Assembly: GCA_963971575.1 (NCBI GenBank)
Contig: OZ020616.1
Location: 52,683,201 to 52,747,200 of the forward strand
Source of the DNA: Liopterus haemorrhoidalis
Lineage: Eukaryota; Arthropoda; Insecta; Coleoptera; Dytiscidae
DNA length: 64,000 nt
Direction: 5' to 3'
Under the pieces are notes generated by a model that was not told the origin of the DNA, searched no databases, and was given only the letters and a program-made list of their open reading frames with translations. Position 1 is the stretch's first letter. Each line of letters opens with the position of its first letter. Positions 41,946-53,890 of this stretch are shown here, one piece after another. A program made the position numbers and the translations under genes.

Positions 41946-42744
41946 AAAGTTTAAAAAGTAAGCCCGTATTTTACATATAATCGATTCTCTAGATTTTTGT
42001 AAAGTATTAATTTATTGCTGTGTTTATCATATTTATATGTTTAGCTTAATTGTACCTGTTCATTTATTGGTTAATTCTGTTGGACAAATGTAGTGGAAAA
42101 TAAAATAAAATAAAATAAAATAAAATAAAATCGTGTACAGACGTAAGCATTTATAATTTTGGTAATAGTATCCGTTTGTTATCCCAACAAGTAATTTTTC
42201 TTCATAAATTCCAGGGAAATCAGAACACGTTTTTAATATTTTGATAAACTACTCCAAATAAGAAATCGACAAGTTTTTAGATAACGTATGATTTATTGAA
42301 TGAGTTTCCATATTTTTAATATTTCGAATTTGGTGTTGATAGAGTGCTGTCTGAATAGTAATGAATGTGATGATTTTTTTCCACAATGTGATATATCTGA
42401 ATCTGTTAAATTTTCCGTATCAAGGATAAGGATGGGAGTAGATGTTGTGTAGAGAGTTCCAGTTTAGGACGAAGAACGACAAGATAAATTTTACCTGTCA
42501 CTGCAATCCTTGAATTGTTTTTCACATCATTATTCAAGTTACGGTCTAGTCTAAGATTTTAACACTTCAAGAAAAAATACCATGATAAAATTGATGATTA
42601 TTTAAAAAAAAAACTTGTTATTAAACACTCAAAAAGTAAATAAAATAATGGCATTTAACAAGAATGCTTAAAACAAAACTAACTAATAACAATAGCAAGC
42701 ACCAATAACTAACAAAAGAAAGGAAATCGAGAATATGAGCATCA
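41946..42744. other. Non-coding with a (TAAAA)n tail
   Basis: A (TAAAA)n run lies at 42101-42131 and could be the tail of a decayed plus-strand retroposon. No coding sequence is recognised. Confidence 0.45.
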
Positions 42745-42950
42745 GGGCCGGCGTGAGGGTTGTTGGCGCCCCTAGTAAAGATTTAATTCAGCTCCTCTAG
42801 GCAGGGCCGTTACTAGCTTTTTTCGAGTCTTGGGTAGGATTTTATAAATGAGAACTCTTAGATATATTATATAAACTGATGACCTGAAATCAAAAAAGTC
42901 CTTTTTTCTAAAATATAAGAAGTGACCTAAAAAAAGGTCCTCATTTCTAT
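42745..42950. mobile_element. hAT-type left ends, incomplete
   Basis: CAGGGCCGGCGTGAGGG at 42745 and CAGGGCCGTTACTAGC at 42802 both look like hAT termini. TAAAAAAAGGTCCTCATTTC near 42930 echoes the 41 bp unit found in two MITEs elsewhere. A candidate right end, GCCTCAGTCCTGGCC, lies near 43948, beyond a retrotransposon insertion. No target duplication was found, so the element(s) cannot be delimited. Confidence 0.4.
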
Positions 42951-43800
42951 TTATTAACAATAATTATTTATAGCATTACAGTCAATCAACAGATTTTTAT
43001 CCTATTATAGAATGACTATACTAACCTAATCTTACATTTATATATAACATTTAGCGAGAGTTCACATTATGACAATATTTTACAAATAAACCACAAAATA
43101 CATCAAGTACACTGTCAAACTGGTTATAAAGACTAAACATAGAATAAAATGGTGAATTAATTAAAATGTTTGATCTTGGTTTGGCCAGGGCAAACGTTTT
43201 AAAGTTCCTTGTAAATACAGGGCGGCAGTGGAGATTTACCATCTCAAGAAGAACAGGGCTGTCAATGATATTATTTAATATTTTATAAAAACATATCAGT
43301 AAATGGTTTTCTCGTAGAAATTTTAAAGTTTGGATTTTAAATAATACCAGTAGTTTTTCTTGAGGAAAGCCTTGGTCAGGGTATTTTCCAAATTTTTTTA
43401 AATAAAGATATTTTAGAAATTTACGCTGAACACGTTCTATTTTGCAAATAACCTTATTGAGAGCCGGGTTCCAAACAATGGATGCGTACTCTAAGTGAGG
43501 TCGAACTAAAGAGAAGTACAGTGTTTTGATGCATTCGATATTTGTGAAATCTTTCGTACTTCTCACTACAAAACCTAACATTCTAGTAGCCTTGGATACT
43601 ACACTATCAATATGCTCGTTGAAAGTTAAGTGATCATCAAAAATAACCCCGAGGTCTTTCACAGTATTAGATCGTTCGATTTTAATTCCAGAGATATTAT
43701 AATTGAATTCTATTCGTTCTCTTTTCCTGGTAAAAGATATTATTTTGCATTTTTTTATGTTCAGGAAAAGTTTGTTGTCGTGACACAAACTAAAATTCTA
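42951..43800 (-). pseudogene. Non-LTR RT C-terminal half
   Basis: An open 245-codon frame (43788-43051) covers LFLNIKKCKIISFTRKRERI, then TVKDLGVIFDDHLTFNEHID, ATRMLGFVVRSTKDF, SLVRPHLEYASIVWNPALNK and IERVQRKFLKYLYLKKFG. This follows the RT motif C region of jockey/CR1-like elements, and the YADD itself is just upstream and lost. The 3' UTR reaches a TAATAAATAGAAATG tail near 42951. No stops occur within the remnant, so it is a fairly recent 5'-truncated insertion, apparently into a hAT-type element. Confidence 0.8.
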
Positions 43801-44580
43801 AAATACAAATGACTTAACAAAAACGGTTATTACTGCTGAATTACAAGTGATGACAAAAAAGGTCACACTACAAAATTACATTACACTAATTATTTTTACA
43901 TTAATTTGGCACCCTTTCCCACTGATCACCTGAGGCAAGCCTCAGTCCTGGCCTATTTTCAAGTAAATAAAAATATTATACCTAAACCTTGGTTTTCAAA
44001 TCTCTAAATTAAGCCGAGATATAATTATTAAAATATGAAGTCTACGATTTAACCACACAAACTGCCATTTAAGAAAGTTCGAAATTATAAATGACGATAA
44101 ATGCCAACACTGCAGCCAAATAGCGGAACCAAATCAAGAAATACGCCGTATCCCTTGGGCAGCCATATGGCGTATCCCGCTGAGGACCGCTACTTTTAAT
44201 TTAAGGCAATAGGAATAATGCCTGTAACCAATCAGATATTTAGCATTCAAATCCTATTTTGTCCTCTGTTTTTATTTATGACTAAGTAGATATCAGACAA
44301 GTAATTAGTTTTAATATCAAATGATTTAGATAATGTTGATTTAAATAAATTTAAATATCAAAGTTTTAAAAGAATATAATAAGTTATTATTTATTTATTC
44401 AATCTTAACTAACTGTAAGTTATGTAAAAGATTTATTATAAAGATTCGACTAAACCAAAACATGCGTGACAAGTAATGATAATGAGAATTTAAGTTTTAG
44501 TTTTCGGTATAAACTTAATATATTTTCTCATTAAAACAAATAAAAATATATTTTAGATCAATGTACAGTTTCTTTGTTTG
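43801..44580. other. No gene recognised
   Basis: Contains the possible hAT right end near 43948 and two GGCGTATCCC-like words near 44143 and 44168. Otherwise AT-rich. Confidence 0.45.
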
Positions 44581-44754
44581 ATAGAGAGATCATCTAATCG
44601 AAGATCTAGAATGTATTGGTATACAGGGCACAAGACAAGACCTGACAAAGTACAGATCAAGATGGAGGACTTATGTGAGTGAGGCCAAAACTCAACCTGA
44701 TAGTACCCAAAGAGGAAGAAAAAGAAGATGTTGCTTTTTTACATTGCATTTTTA

Positions 44755-45190
44755 CCTCTCCCGGCCTCGATTGATTTTTTTTCGTCCCTCTCCGCCCTGA
44801 AATGATTTTTTTTGAATATCTACATTCCATCATGTCTAAATTGGGTACCTGTTTAGTACCGAGAAATCTGGTGGGGTTGGACCAGACTAGTGATTAATCG
44901 GGTCAAACTAGTGCTTAATCGGGCCAAGTCAATATTAATCTTGTAATTTCAGGTGACTCCAGACTTTCAGGTCAAACCAGTCCAACACAGCATCCCGTCC
45001 TTAAGTGATTTTTTCATTTTCTGACCCTAGTCCTCAAAAGATTTTTTGAATTACACTTCCCCGTCTTCAAGAAATGTTTTGGAAATTCCCCGGTATCGCG
45101 CCAGACTAATCCAATACAGCTCCCCGTGCTTAAGTGATAGTTTGAATTTTTCTCCTCCATCCTCAAGTGATATTTTCGCTTCCCGATCCA
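44755..45190. repeat. Degenerate ~33 bp tandem array, plus 22 bp motif
   Basis: At least six units resembling CCCGTCCTCAAGTGATTTTT followed by TTGAATTT occur near 44775, 44805, 44995, 45025, 45060, 45122 and 45160. Inserted among them at 44855-44985 is the reverse of the 27021-27180 repeat, with its GTGATTAATCGGG / GTGCTTAATCGGG tandem words. No coding sequence. Confidence 0.55.
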
Positions 45191-45559
45191 CCACAAATTC
45201 TGGATTTTGGGGGAGAAGGGGTGACGAGAAGGGTGCAAATGAAACATATGCTTAATGAGCTTACTGCCCTCGTTATGGCTCCGTCTTTTTTCCTTTTTTA
45301 ATTTAATTCTTTTCCTTATAACCGATTTAGATATGAATATTTCTAAGATAATCATACGGAAAAGTTCATTAATATAAGAAATAAGAACAAAATCAGCTTA
45401 GGTGGAATTTTGATAAAAGTGTAGTAGAGTTACAAGAATGAATGAACTACCAAATGAAGAGATAGAAGTGGGATGAAAGTTAAAAAAATGTTTTAGAATG
45501 CATAGAAAAAAAAAAAGACTAGTGTGGTAGGACCATGCCATCAAGACAAATGATACACT

Positions 45560-45790
45560 AGAGACTAAACGTATAACAGAGTAACTAGCCTTGGTCTACC
45601 TCTGCTGTTCTTTCCCTCGACTGTTCTTTCCAGTTTCGTTTTCATCAGACCTTCACATTTTATAATATTTCTAATCCAAACATCTCTTATTATCTGAAAC
45701 ATTTTCCATAGGCATGGTTCATCTTCCATTTGCCGCAATACTTTTTCGTTTGTTACTCTAACTACCCATTGAATTTTCAACATTTATTGA
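45560..45790 (-). pseudogene. Non-LTR RT C-terminal scrap
   Basis: The 72-codon frame has WVVRVTNEKVLRQMEDEP, then RTVEGKNSRGRPRL. This matches the RVTNEEVLRRM...I.EGK..GRPR signature after the RT domain of insect endonuclease-RT elements. The RT itself and the 3' end are missing. Confidence 0.65.
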
Positions 45791-47174
45791 TAACACCACA
45801 TTTCGAATACTTCTATTCTCTTTTTTTCTGTCATAAGATGCTCAAGTAAAAGTCTTAAGCAGGCTTTTTCTTAGTCTTCGTATTCGCGTGGAAAGGAGAA
45901 AATGAAGACAAAAGATAGTGGAGTGATGAAGTGGATGAGGCCATGGAAAGACGAAGATTAGAATACGGATAGAAGAACAGATCGGAAAGCTTAGTTGTCC
46001 GAAGGATGGCAGTGTCAATTATAAAAATCCTTTTTATATATTTTTTCTGAAATATTCTTGAATGTCTTTAAAATAGTACTGTTTATTTTATTCACTGAAC
46101 TAAGGTAGCATTAAAATCTTTTGAGAGATTTAATTTTCTTTGATACTTGAAAAGTCGTCCAATAAAAAAAAAGAATATAACGTGTTTCTCCCTATTCATA
46201 TATTCATGGTTTTGCAAGCATACCACGTTTTTTTCCAACTGCGCACGTTATGAATATTTCATATTGACATTACTTAGTCCTTTTTTTGAATTTCCTTTAT
46301 CTACACCTTTGCAGGACAGAAACAAAAAAGTGAGGAAAAGACTTCACACAGATATTATTCAGAGAGATTTTTACTGGGACTTTATTTTCGCTTAATGAGC
46401 AGCAAAACGAAAAATTTTATACAACATTTTAATATTTGTTTTGTGGAGAACTTCAAATAGATGTATGAGTTTTTTATTTTGTAGGTGTGGGTGAAATAAT
46501 ACCTTTTTTATTTCTGGATATTGATTTACTTAATTCTAGGGAATTCTTATTTAAGCTCGACTAATCGGAGAATTATAATTAATGCAAGAATTGCATGCCT
46601 GCATATTAATTTGTGTTAAACGTCAGCCTTTTATGATAAATTCTTTTTAATTGCTGTATTTGTCACTAATGCTTTATTTATAAATACGGTTTTAAATTTA
46701 TAGTCCCAGAATCACGAAAGCTTTTCTCTTAAAACAAAAAAGATAAACCAGTAGAAGTCAGTCAATCATTATTTCAGCGTTTTAAAATTAAAAAATATGC
46801 TAGTTCTTTTTAAGCGTCTATGTCATCTATCACCTGTCAATGCTGTTTATGTTGTCTGGGAGTCTGCATTTCTTAAAAAGCTATGCTAAGGCAAAAAGAT
46901 ATTATATGTACCATTGGTTGAGATGAATGACTGTAGGTACAAGTTGGCCAAACAATGTCAAAGCGATTGAGCCACTGAGGAGCAAGAGTTTTCTGGAAAG
47001 TTGCAGATAGGACATATCATATGCTCCTCCATTGTTCTCCATTTTTGAGATTGTGATTATAGATACAACTTGCGTCTTATAAGTAGTCTAACTTGTTTAA
47101 GCTAGCATATCGACAATGTCCAGTTCGCAGAGAATTCAGTTTTGTCGAAAGATATGCAAGTCATAACTAGTTGG
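45791..47174. other. Intron-like AT-rich DNA, no gene seen
   Basis: No frame matches a known family and no repeat units are evident. An 82-codon frame at 46147-46395 is uncharacterised and probably chance. Confidence 0.5.
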
Positions 47175-47262
47175 TTCTGTTGTAGGGTCGAGGGTGAAAG
47201 GTTCTTTATAGTAGAATTTCTACCAATATTCCACCAAAGTTTGCAAATTGAAGTTATATTAC
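47175..47262 (+). repeat. Repeat R2, left copy
   Basis: TCTGTTGTAGGGTCGAGGGT followed by GAAAGG, TAGAATTT and AAGTTTGCAAATTGAA matches 49787-49872 on the opposite strand, roughly 75-80 percent by eye. The two copies face each other across 2.6 kb, so they could be the ends of one element or two independent insertions. Confidence 0.55.
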
Positions 47263-48284
47263 TTAGATTTTTTTAGATTTTTATTGTGGGAGTGGTAATT
47301 TCAGATATAAAATTTCATTATTATTTAAAATAAAATTATTCAGTTAGTTAAAAAATATTCAAATTATTCAAATATAAAAACTAATCTATTTTAAGATAAA
47401 CATCCTGAAAGATTAGTTGAGCTATCATATATTTTTCTAGTTAAGTGTCGAAAGATACGAGTAGAATTACCGTCGTATATTATATGATTTGTTTGAAAGA
47501 ACGTTATTGTTTATATTAAATAACATGGTCAAATGTTTATACAGATGTTGATAAGCGACGATATATTTTCAGTGATATGGAATTCGTAGTAATTATAGTC
47601 AAAATTAATTATTTGGGTTTATAAATTATTGGTAATAGAAATATGAGTCTTCAAGATAAGTTTATAAAAGGGTTTTGTTGTTAATGTGGAGATCTGATTA
47701 TTTTTACGACAAAAAATGGGGTTCAGGGACCAGATTATTAGTTTAAGAAAAGAGCTGGAAAAATCTTGTGAGAAACAAAGGCAGTCATGAGTAAACCGGC
47801 ACCGTGTACGGACGAACCTCCCAAGCATCTTTGGTAGAAAAGCCCGGTAGCGTGTAGTGGGTAAACCAGAAGTAATCTGGAAGTGTTGAGGACAGTTTAA
47901 TGAAATAAACGAACCTCGTTAACGGGTTAAACACCGTGAGAGTTGTGAGGTGTTTAGCGGCTTGTGAGGTGAATACGGTGATTGTGAGGTTTTGTGCTTG
48001 AGTGTCTCTCATGGGATTTTACAGCCAGCATTAAATTGTAAGTTCTAATGTAATTAATAACCTTCGATTTTAACTAAACATTAAACGTAGATTAAGTAAA
48101 ATGTAGACTTTAATTCAAACACCCTTATTCCTTTCATAAAGAATCTAAGCAACCGACCGGCGGATCCTTTAGGATTTCAGACTTGATACCGCTCGCAAGT
48201 CTCCATGAAGTGCAATGAAATTATTAAAATCATTTAGCTAACCTTGACTTTTCGACCGATCCTAGAAATGTCCCCACATTATCT
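47263..48284. other. Non-coding, one GC-richer segment
   Basis: 47780-48040 is less AT-rich, with GTGAGG repeated four times and a possible splice donor (AAATTGTAAGTT near 48033). It could be a non-coding exon or part of an LTR. There is not enough to call a gene. Confidence 0.4.
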
Positions 48285-48365
48285 CTGGGTTCTAGGGCGT
48301 GGGACAAAAATATATTAACACATTTTTGCAAAAATTGTGTTAAAATAAAGAAAAAAATTACAAAT
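48285..48365 (+). repeat. Fragment of the CAGA-element family
   Basis: GGGTTCTAGGGCGTGGGACA, then TTTTTGCAAAAATTGTGTTA resembles the middle of the element at 61430-62380 (GGGTTACAGGGTGTGGGACA, then TTTTGGCAAAAATCGCATCA). Confidence 0.5.
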
Positions 48366-48689
48366 TTTGAATGATGAAACTCTTGCAGCGAATGAACGAT
48401 ATATCCCCCACTGTTTGGCAGCTATTATTCTCGTCTGTTCATGAGCAAAATTCGTGATATTCGTTAATTAAATAATACAGTAAGTTTATTTGGTCGTTGT
48501 TGGCTGCACAATAGTTCGTCACATAACGTTTAATTCAGGTGTGAATATGAAAGGTAATGTAGTTAATATAGACTTAATAATTGGATTACTTGTTTCAAAT
48601 TTAATTTATGATTTTCTACTATTATAAATTTTAAACATTATATTGTTCTCATGTATTTTAATCACATAAGTTTATTAACAACACGTTAA

Positions 48690-49140
48690 TAACAACAAAC
48701 ATTTTTGGGTTGACGCAAAATTAATGACGATTCTTTTTTATATATAAGTTTATTCAACAAATAAATTGCTGTATGGAGTCGATCGAGTTGAGCCAGATAG
48801 ATGGCGCTGTTGATGTTAAATTTCTGTTTGCCGTTTTTGTCCAGAATCCGCCACTGTTGACGCTCATCATCTTTATTCCACCAAAAGCAAATGCCGTTTG
48901 CAATGATCTCCCAATGGATGATTCCGCTTCTGTCCCACCATTCGCACCACATTGCCTTTCTAATGTGGACACCTTTTGCTATTCCTTTCGGTGTTTTCTT
49001 TTGGAGATACACAAACTTTCTTTCTTTTGACGTTTTTGAAGGGCAGCCACGATCATCACCAGTGACAAGATTCTTCAAAAATGCCAATTGCTCGTTTCTT
49101 GACAGCAATTCGAACACGATTGGCTTTGGACTGTAAATGT
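48690..49140 (-). pseudogene. Mariner transposase fragment with its 3' terminal repeat
   Basis: The 143-codon frame reads FELLSRNEQLAFLKNLVTGD (first Asp), then KAMWCEWWDRSGIIHWEI and NINSAIYLAQLDRLHTAI. It then jumps to LLNKLIYKKESSLILRQPK, the translated 3' end, deleting the second and third Asp. The terminal repeat TTTGGGTTGACGCAAAATTA is at 48704. The N-terminal helix-turn-helix is missing beyond 49140. It is the closest relative in the window of the mariner at 5560-6245. Confidence 0.85.
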
Positions 49141-49786
49141 TATATTATTGCTGCCTGAATATTGTTCGTTAGTTTAGTTGACATTGGCTTGTTGACTATC
49201 CTGTACTTCTTGTATTAAGTAAGGAATTTACATGAAAATAAGGTTAGCCCTGTAGATTGGCGTGGTAATTGTCGCCGAGTGCGGTGGGGGAAACAAACTG
49301 GCAGCCATATTGTTCCCAAAACTTTTTATATGAAAAATATGAGTAAAATTTAAAATTTTACACCAAAAAATATGTGTCAAATATGACACTAAGAAGACAA
49401 TATAGTCAACATTAAAATAAGAAATATTTCTGGAATTGATAAATATAAATACAATGGAGAAAGATGCAAATGATTTATTTAATACAGGAAGGTAAACCGC
49501 TAAAAAAATACTTAACTTTCAGCATACTACGTACTGTATAAAAACAATGTTTTGGAACTACCAAGGCGCAGTCATGACGTATGCGGACGTCATATAACAA
49601 CAAGGTCGTACGTATTTTAATATCTCCGTGTAAAGTCTTTGGTATTAAGCCATATAATCCCACCACACCCACGACGATACCAACCTCTCCATAAGTTGAC
49701 AAAATTTTTGGAACAAAATATTAACAAACCGAGCCACAAAATTTTGGTAAGTTAGCTCCTGGCAAGTCTCCTTAACATATCTCAAA
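49141..49786. other. No gene recognised
   Basis: A 75-codon minus-strand frame (49702-49475) has an unusual composition (GEVGIVVGVVGLYGLIPKTL) but matches nothing I know. GC content is a little higher around 49255-49310. Confidence 0.4.
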
Positions 49787-49872
49787 TATAATTTCAATTT
49801 GCAAACTTGGCTGGCATAATGCATTAAATTCCATTATAAAAGACCTTTCACCATCGACCCTACAACAGAGTC
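49787..49872 (-). repeat. Repeat R2, right copy
   Basis: Reverse-complement partner of 47175-47262, with TTTCACCATCGACCCTACAA and CAATTTGCAAACTTGG. Boundaries approximate. Confidence 0.55.
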
Positions 49873-49984
49873 TTTATTTGAAAGAACGTTTTATTCTTTC
49901 AAAGCTTATAAAAATTGATGATTTTCAACATACAATTTGTTACCACTTACAAAATATCTACAAAACCCTGAAATGTGGGAAAAT

Positions 49985-50150
49985 TCACATCATCATTGAC
50001 GCTTCAGTCCAAGGTGAACATAGGCCTCCTGTTTTCAGGTTTCAAGACCATATTTTCAATCTGTGTACATTTTTTTAGCGTACTCAGAAAGGCATTTACA
50101 GTTTATAGCCGGTTGTGAACGGCTAAGCAGAACCTGTAACTTGTATAATT
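49985..50150 (-). repeat. SINE 3' part
   Basis: Shares GGTTCTGCTTAGCCGTTCAC, TATAAACTGTAAATGCC, GTCTTGAAACCTGAAAACAG and GAAGCGTCAATGATGATG with the copies at 31380-31710 and 23120-23330. The tRNA-like head is missing. Confidence 0.65.
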
Positions 50151-51224
50151 TTTTTAATGAAAATTCACACTTCATATCGATTTTTGAGCTGTATCATTGT
50201 TGCAGAAAATTAGCGATTTGAAAACTGGTTGAGTATCACTACTGATAATCATGAATAGAGTTGTTCACGCTTTTGATGGCATGTAGCAAATTTGACACTT
50301 ATCTTGCTAATTACTCTAAGATGTAAGCAACTAAGAGGGTCAACTTCCTCTTGGCTTGTCTGTTAGTACTTTGGCGGTTAGCAGTTCGTCTTACGAGCGA
50401 CTGACTCCGGACTTTCATCTAAGATATTGGTGTTTGTGACCGCAACATTTCTCAATATAAGTCTGTCGTATGAGGGGAGATACGCTACTAAACATTAATG
50501 AAAAAATGTTATAAGAAATAATCGAGATCAAAGGGGGCTTTTTTAATACACGAAGAGATTTACAGATTTATTACAACATAGTCAAATAAAAAAGATGAGT
50601 TGAATCTTTTTAATATTTATAATATATTGTGTAAATGGTGTTTTGCGAGTATTTATATGTTCTGTATGAAAAAAACAAAAAAATAAGGCAGAGAATTTTT
50701 GGGAACACATGCGTAGAATAGTAGAATAGAATTTCTTAATGAAAGAAACGCCCAAAAAGAAAATCAAAAACCTAAGTTTTAGCCTTAAAATACAAAACTA
50801 TAATATTGTAGCTAGCAAATTTATACAATACTTTGGCCTAGTCTTAAAACCGATCTTGAAAGTTAACTATCTTTTATATTTTCTTTCAGCTAAAACCGTA
50901 CAAATGCGCGTGCGCACACACCGACATAAAATGTGCAGGTTATGCATTACGAACTGTTAAAAATTTCATTATTGTTTTTATTCCGGTACGTCTTTACTCA
51001 CAATATTATTTTATTTAATCCTTGTCTATAACCAAAGATTTTGCATTTGACGTTTAAAATTTCACTTGACATTATAAGCCTTAAACGAGGACGCAGTTAA
51101 AAAATGTTAAAACTAAATCATGGTATAAACGCGTATTCATTTAATCACGCATAAGACATTAACTAAAACTAACACTGAAACTTATATTAAGACTAAGATT
51201 AAATATTGACTATATCTGTTCGCG
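50151..51224. other. AT-rich, no gene seen
   Basis: Short frames at 50582-50960 are A/T-driven and unrecognised. Confidence 0.5.
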
Positions 51225-51430
51225 TCAGTCGCGTGAATTATTAATATTTATGTAGGAGGTTCTCAGTCCAACATTATTTTTATTTTAGTTACCAAATAAC
51301 ATTCGAACCAACTGTGTTAATTTTTGTACTCAGTTCTGCCTGTACGCGATCGCCGTTCAGGTTACTTGCATTGTTACAGTTCACGAATGTATATTATATA
51401 CATTCGTCTCGTGTCTTAGTGTATTTTAAT
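51225..51430 (-). repeat. Interspersed repeat R1, copy 3 (longest)
   Basis: On the minus strand it carries ACTAAGACACGAGACGAATG, CATTCGTGAACTGTAACAAT, CGCGTACAGGCAGAACTGAG and AATAATGTTGGACTGAGAAC, continuing to ATTCACGCGACTG. It is the same family as 6335-6500 and 8258-8345. Confidence 0.6.
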
Positions 51431-51565
51431 CGCTCATTTCGGTATCCGCATCATCTGAGCTCTTAGTATCGTGCCTCTTTAAGCAGAGGTAGAATTAGTC
51501 TTGTTCTACATTATTTCGTTCACTCTGCTTTGCTGTCGTGAATGCATTTTATGCATGCCTTCATA

Positions 51566-52490
51566 TAGTGCATCTCGAGAATTTCTCGAGAAAATTTTCT
51601 CATTTTCATTTCTCGAGAAATTTAAATTTTTTTCTCGAGAAATGTAAATTTTCTCTACGCCACATTAAACGCGTTGTGCTTTTAATAAACAATTTTAAAA
51701 AATATAATGTTTAGTGAGTCTTCTGTCTCCCGACTGTAGCAATAGATTAGAAGCGATTTATAATATTTAGCTAATTTGCATTTATTGTTCCAATATTTTA
51801 TTTTGATTTAGGCCCGGTCTTTCCACTTTCAGATAAAGTTCCAGGTAACTATCTGACAGATAAGGTTATTTATAACTTCATCTGCTGAATAAATGTCATC
51901 CTGTCTTTCTATACAAATGTATCTATCGGATAGTTATCTAACGGATAATGAGACTGACGTATTGGATTCACTGACTGGTATTGACATTTATTCAGCAGAT
52001 GAAGTTATAAATAACCTTATCTGTCAGATAGTTACCTGGAACTTTATCTGAAGGTGGAAAGACCGGGCCTTAGTATATTATTTATTATAATCAATTACAT
52101 TTCATTTTTTGTTCAGTTTAAAACTGTTATGTAAAAGATTACCTACAAGTTAAATAAAATAGTTATTACTATTATTATTAATTTCTTATTTTTTTGAAAA
52201 TTTCTCTATACATATGTATTTTCAATTAATATGCAATTACGTGCCGGTTTCATAATCATTTTCAAAGCCCCGTTATCCATTTGTTCTAATGTTATTTAAA
52301 TGAATACTTTAGTACTTTAAAGTTGACTATAATTTTAACATGTTTTTATCCTCTGCAATATTTTCAACATTAAAAAAAGATATATATTCTAATAATTATT
52401 TTCCTCGAGATTTCTCGAGAATTCTCGAGAAAATAAGTCTAATTTTTCATTTCTCGATAAATGAAAAATATAGAGAAATCAGAAACACTA
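51566..52490. mobile_element. 925 bp non-autonomous hAT element with TCTCGAGA clusters
   Basis: It starts TAGTGCATCTCGAGAA and ends in the complement of TAGTGTTTCTGATTTC. The 8 bp target duplication CCTTCATA is perfect (51558-51565 and 52491-52498). TCTCGAGAA words occur repeatedly within 100 bp of each end (51572-51650 and 52400-52460), a typical subterminal binding array. No transposase. A Harbinger-like MITE is nested at 51811-52069. Confidence 0.88.
51811..52069. mobile_element. 259 bp Harbinger-like MITE, long foldback
   Basis: The arms are inverted copies of each other for about 88 bp each, starting GGCCCGGTCTTTCCAC(C)TT and running through TATCTGACAGATAAGGTTAT. TTA flanks both ends (51808-51810 and 52070-52072). 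Inserted into the hAT element at 51566. A diverged copy sits at 2818-3060. Confidence 0.92.
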
Positions 52491-52498
52491 CCTTCATA

Positions 52499-53890
52499 TT
52501 CGTGTGTGTTAGTATATTTTGCGAATATACGGTGTGGACTTGTGAAATCGATTGTGGCTATGTGTCCAAACTCTCCATTCCAGTCCTGGTGTATTACGAC
52601 GCATACAGCATTTCAAAAGGCCCTTTGCTACGTGGTGTTTCAACTACTAGGTAAGTCCATCAACCTGTATATATACAATCTCATCTCCAGCATTATACAA
52701 TCGCGTGAGAGCCCAATAAAGTCCATTCGCTTTATTTCACGTTTTTCATCCATATCGTGAGTCCTGCCTTACAATTGTCGCGAACGTACTCCTCAGAGCA
52801 AGAACCTGGTCAATGTGTCCGTCTGGAAACATTGCAGGGCTTCGCATTTAATACCAACCACCATTAGATACAACGCTCTGAATGATTTTTATATTGCTGA
52901 CAATATTTTTCTTTCACTTTACCCCTCTTGTTTGGCACCTTTTTGCAGGTCACAACTTGCACACCTGCTTGTGGCGACACTGTTTATCACTAATTCTTGA
53001 TTCTCCATCTTTAAAAGAGGTTCATGTAAGATTAAGCAACTTCCGTAGAGTATATAAAGGAGGTCCATAACTAAAATTTTCTGGGTAAACTTATTTAAGA
53101 GGTTAACTGTTGTATTTCACGCTCGAGTCCAATATGTTCTAGTTACACGATAGCTAAAACCCCTGCTACGTTGTAATTTGTAAGACATTCATTCAACACT
53201 CTCGACTTGAGACACTTAATTCTTAACTACAGGTTAGGGCAACTTAGATTAATATACGGTTCCAAAACTGAAACAAAATACGCGTTCCTGTTAAACGTAC
53301 AGCACTGTTTATGACACTAGGCAATTTCTGGAGTAAATAAGTTGTCACACTGAAGAGTTGTTATTGTGATAGAAGACAGTTAATTCTTAATTGCAAGTTA
53401 TACAGTAACCTTTGTTTAACGTTGAATTACTTAGGCCTTTAACTTGGTATTTCTTGTTTACATTTTATTACCATTCTTGAAATAACCAACTTTACTACAT
53501 TTCACAGCATTTACATTTTCTTGTCTTACAAATAATTTTTATGTTCACATTTTCTTGCCTCCAAATTTCATTTAAAAAGTGCGATTAAGACTCGAATGTT
53601 TTGGTTACGTATTACGAAATACCAAACAATATTCTTTTGAGCAATGTGAATGGCCAAAGATGACCTAGAACTAAATAAATCGTATAGGGACGTATATTTT
53701 GTGGAGTATGGTTTGCAAGTTTGAACCTGTATTTTCTTGCTTGAAAGATTAATTTACAATTGTGTTTCATTTACTTTTAAAAGTGTTTTGGTCAAGTTCT
53801 GAATGCATCGTTAATTTCTGTTTTTATATTTTCCCGTTTTATGAAACATTATTTAGTTTTGAATAAAAATTATTTGATATTTCCATTTTT
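52499..53890. other. No gene recognised
   Basis: Two overlapping frames at 52340-52760 look chance-like and one crosses the hAT boundary. CCCAATAAAGTCC near 52714 could be a polyadenylation signal. This may be the flank of repeat R1. Confidence 0.45.

Noticed and set aside
42745..43960. A complete hAT element from 42745 to about 43950
   Set aside because: Terminal words look hAT-like, but no 8 bp target duplication matches between any pair of ends.
49475..49702. 75-codon minus-strand frame with GIVVGVVGLYG as a host exon
   Set aside because: No flanking splice sites I trust and no family match; left as unknown.
52340..52760. Two 100-codon plus-strand frames as genes
   Set aside because: One crosses the right boundary of the hAT element and neither resembles a known protein.
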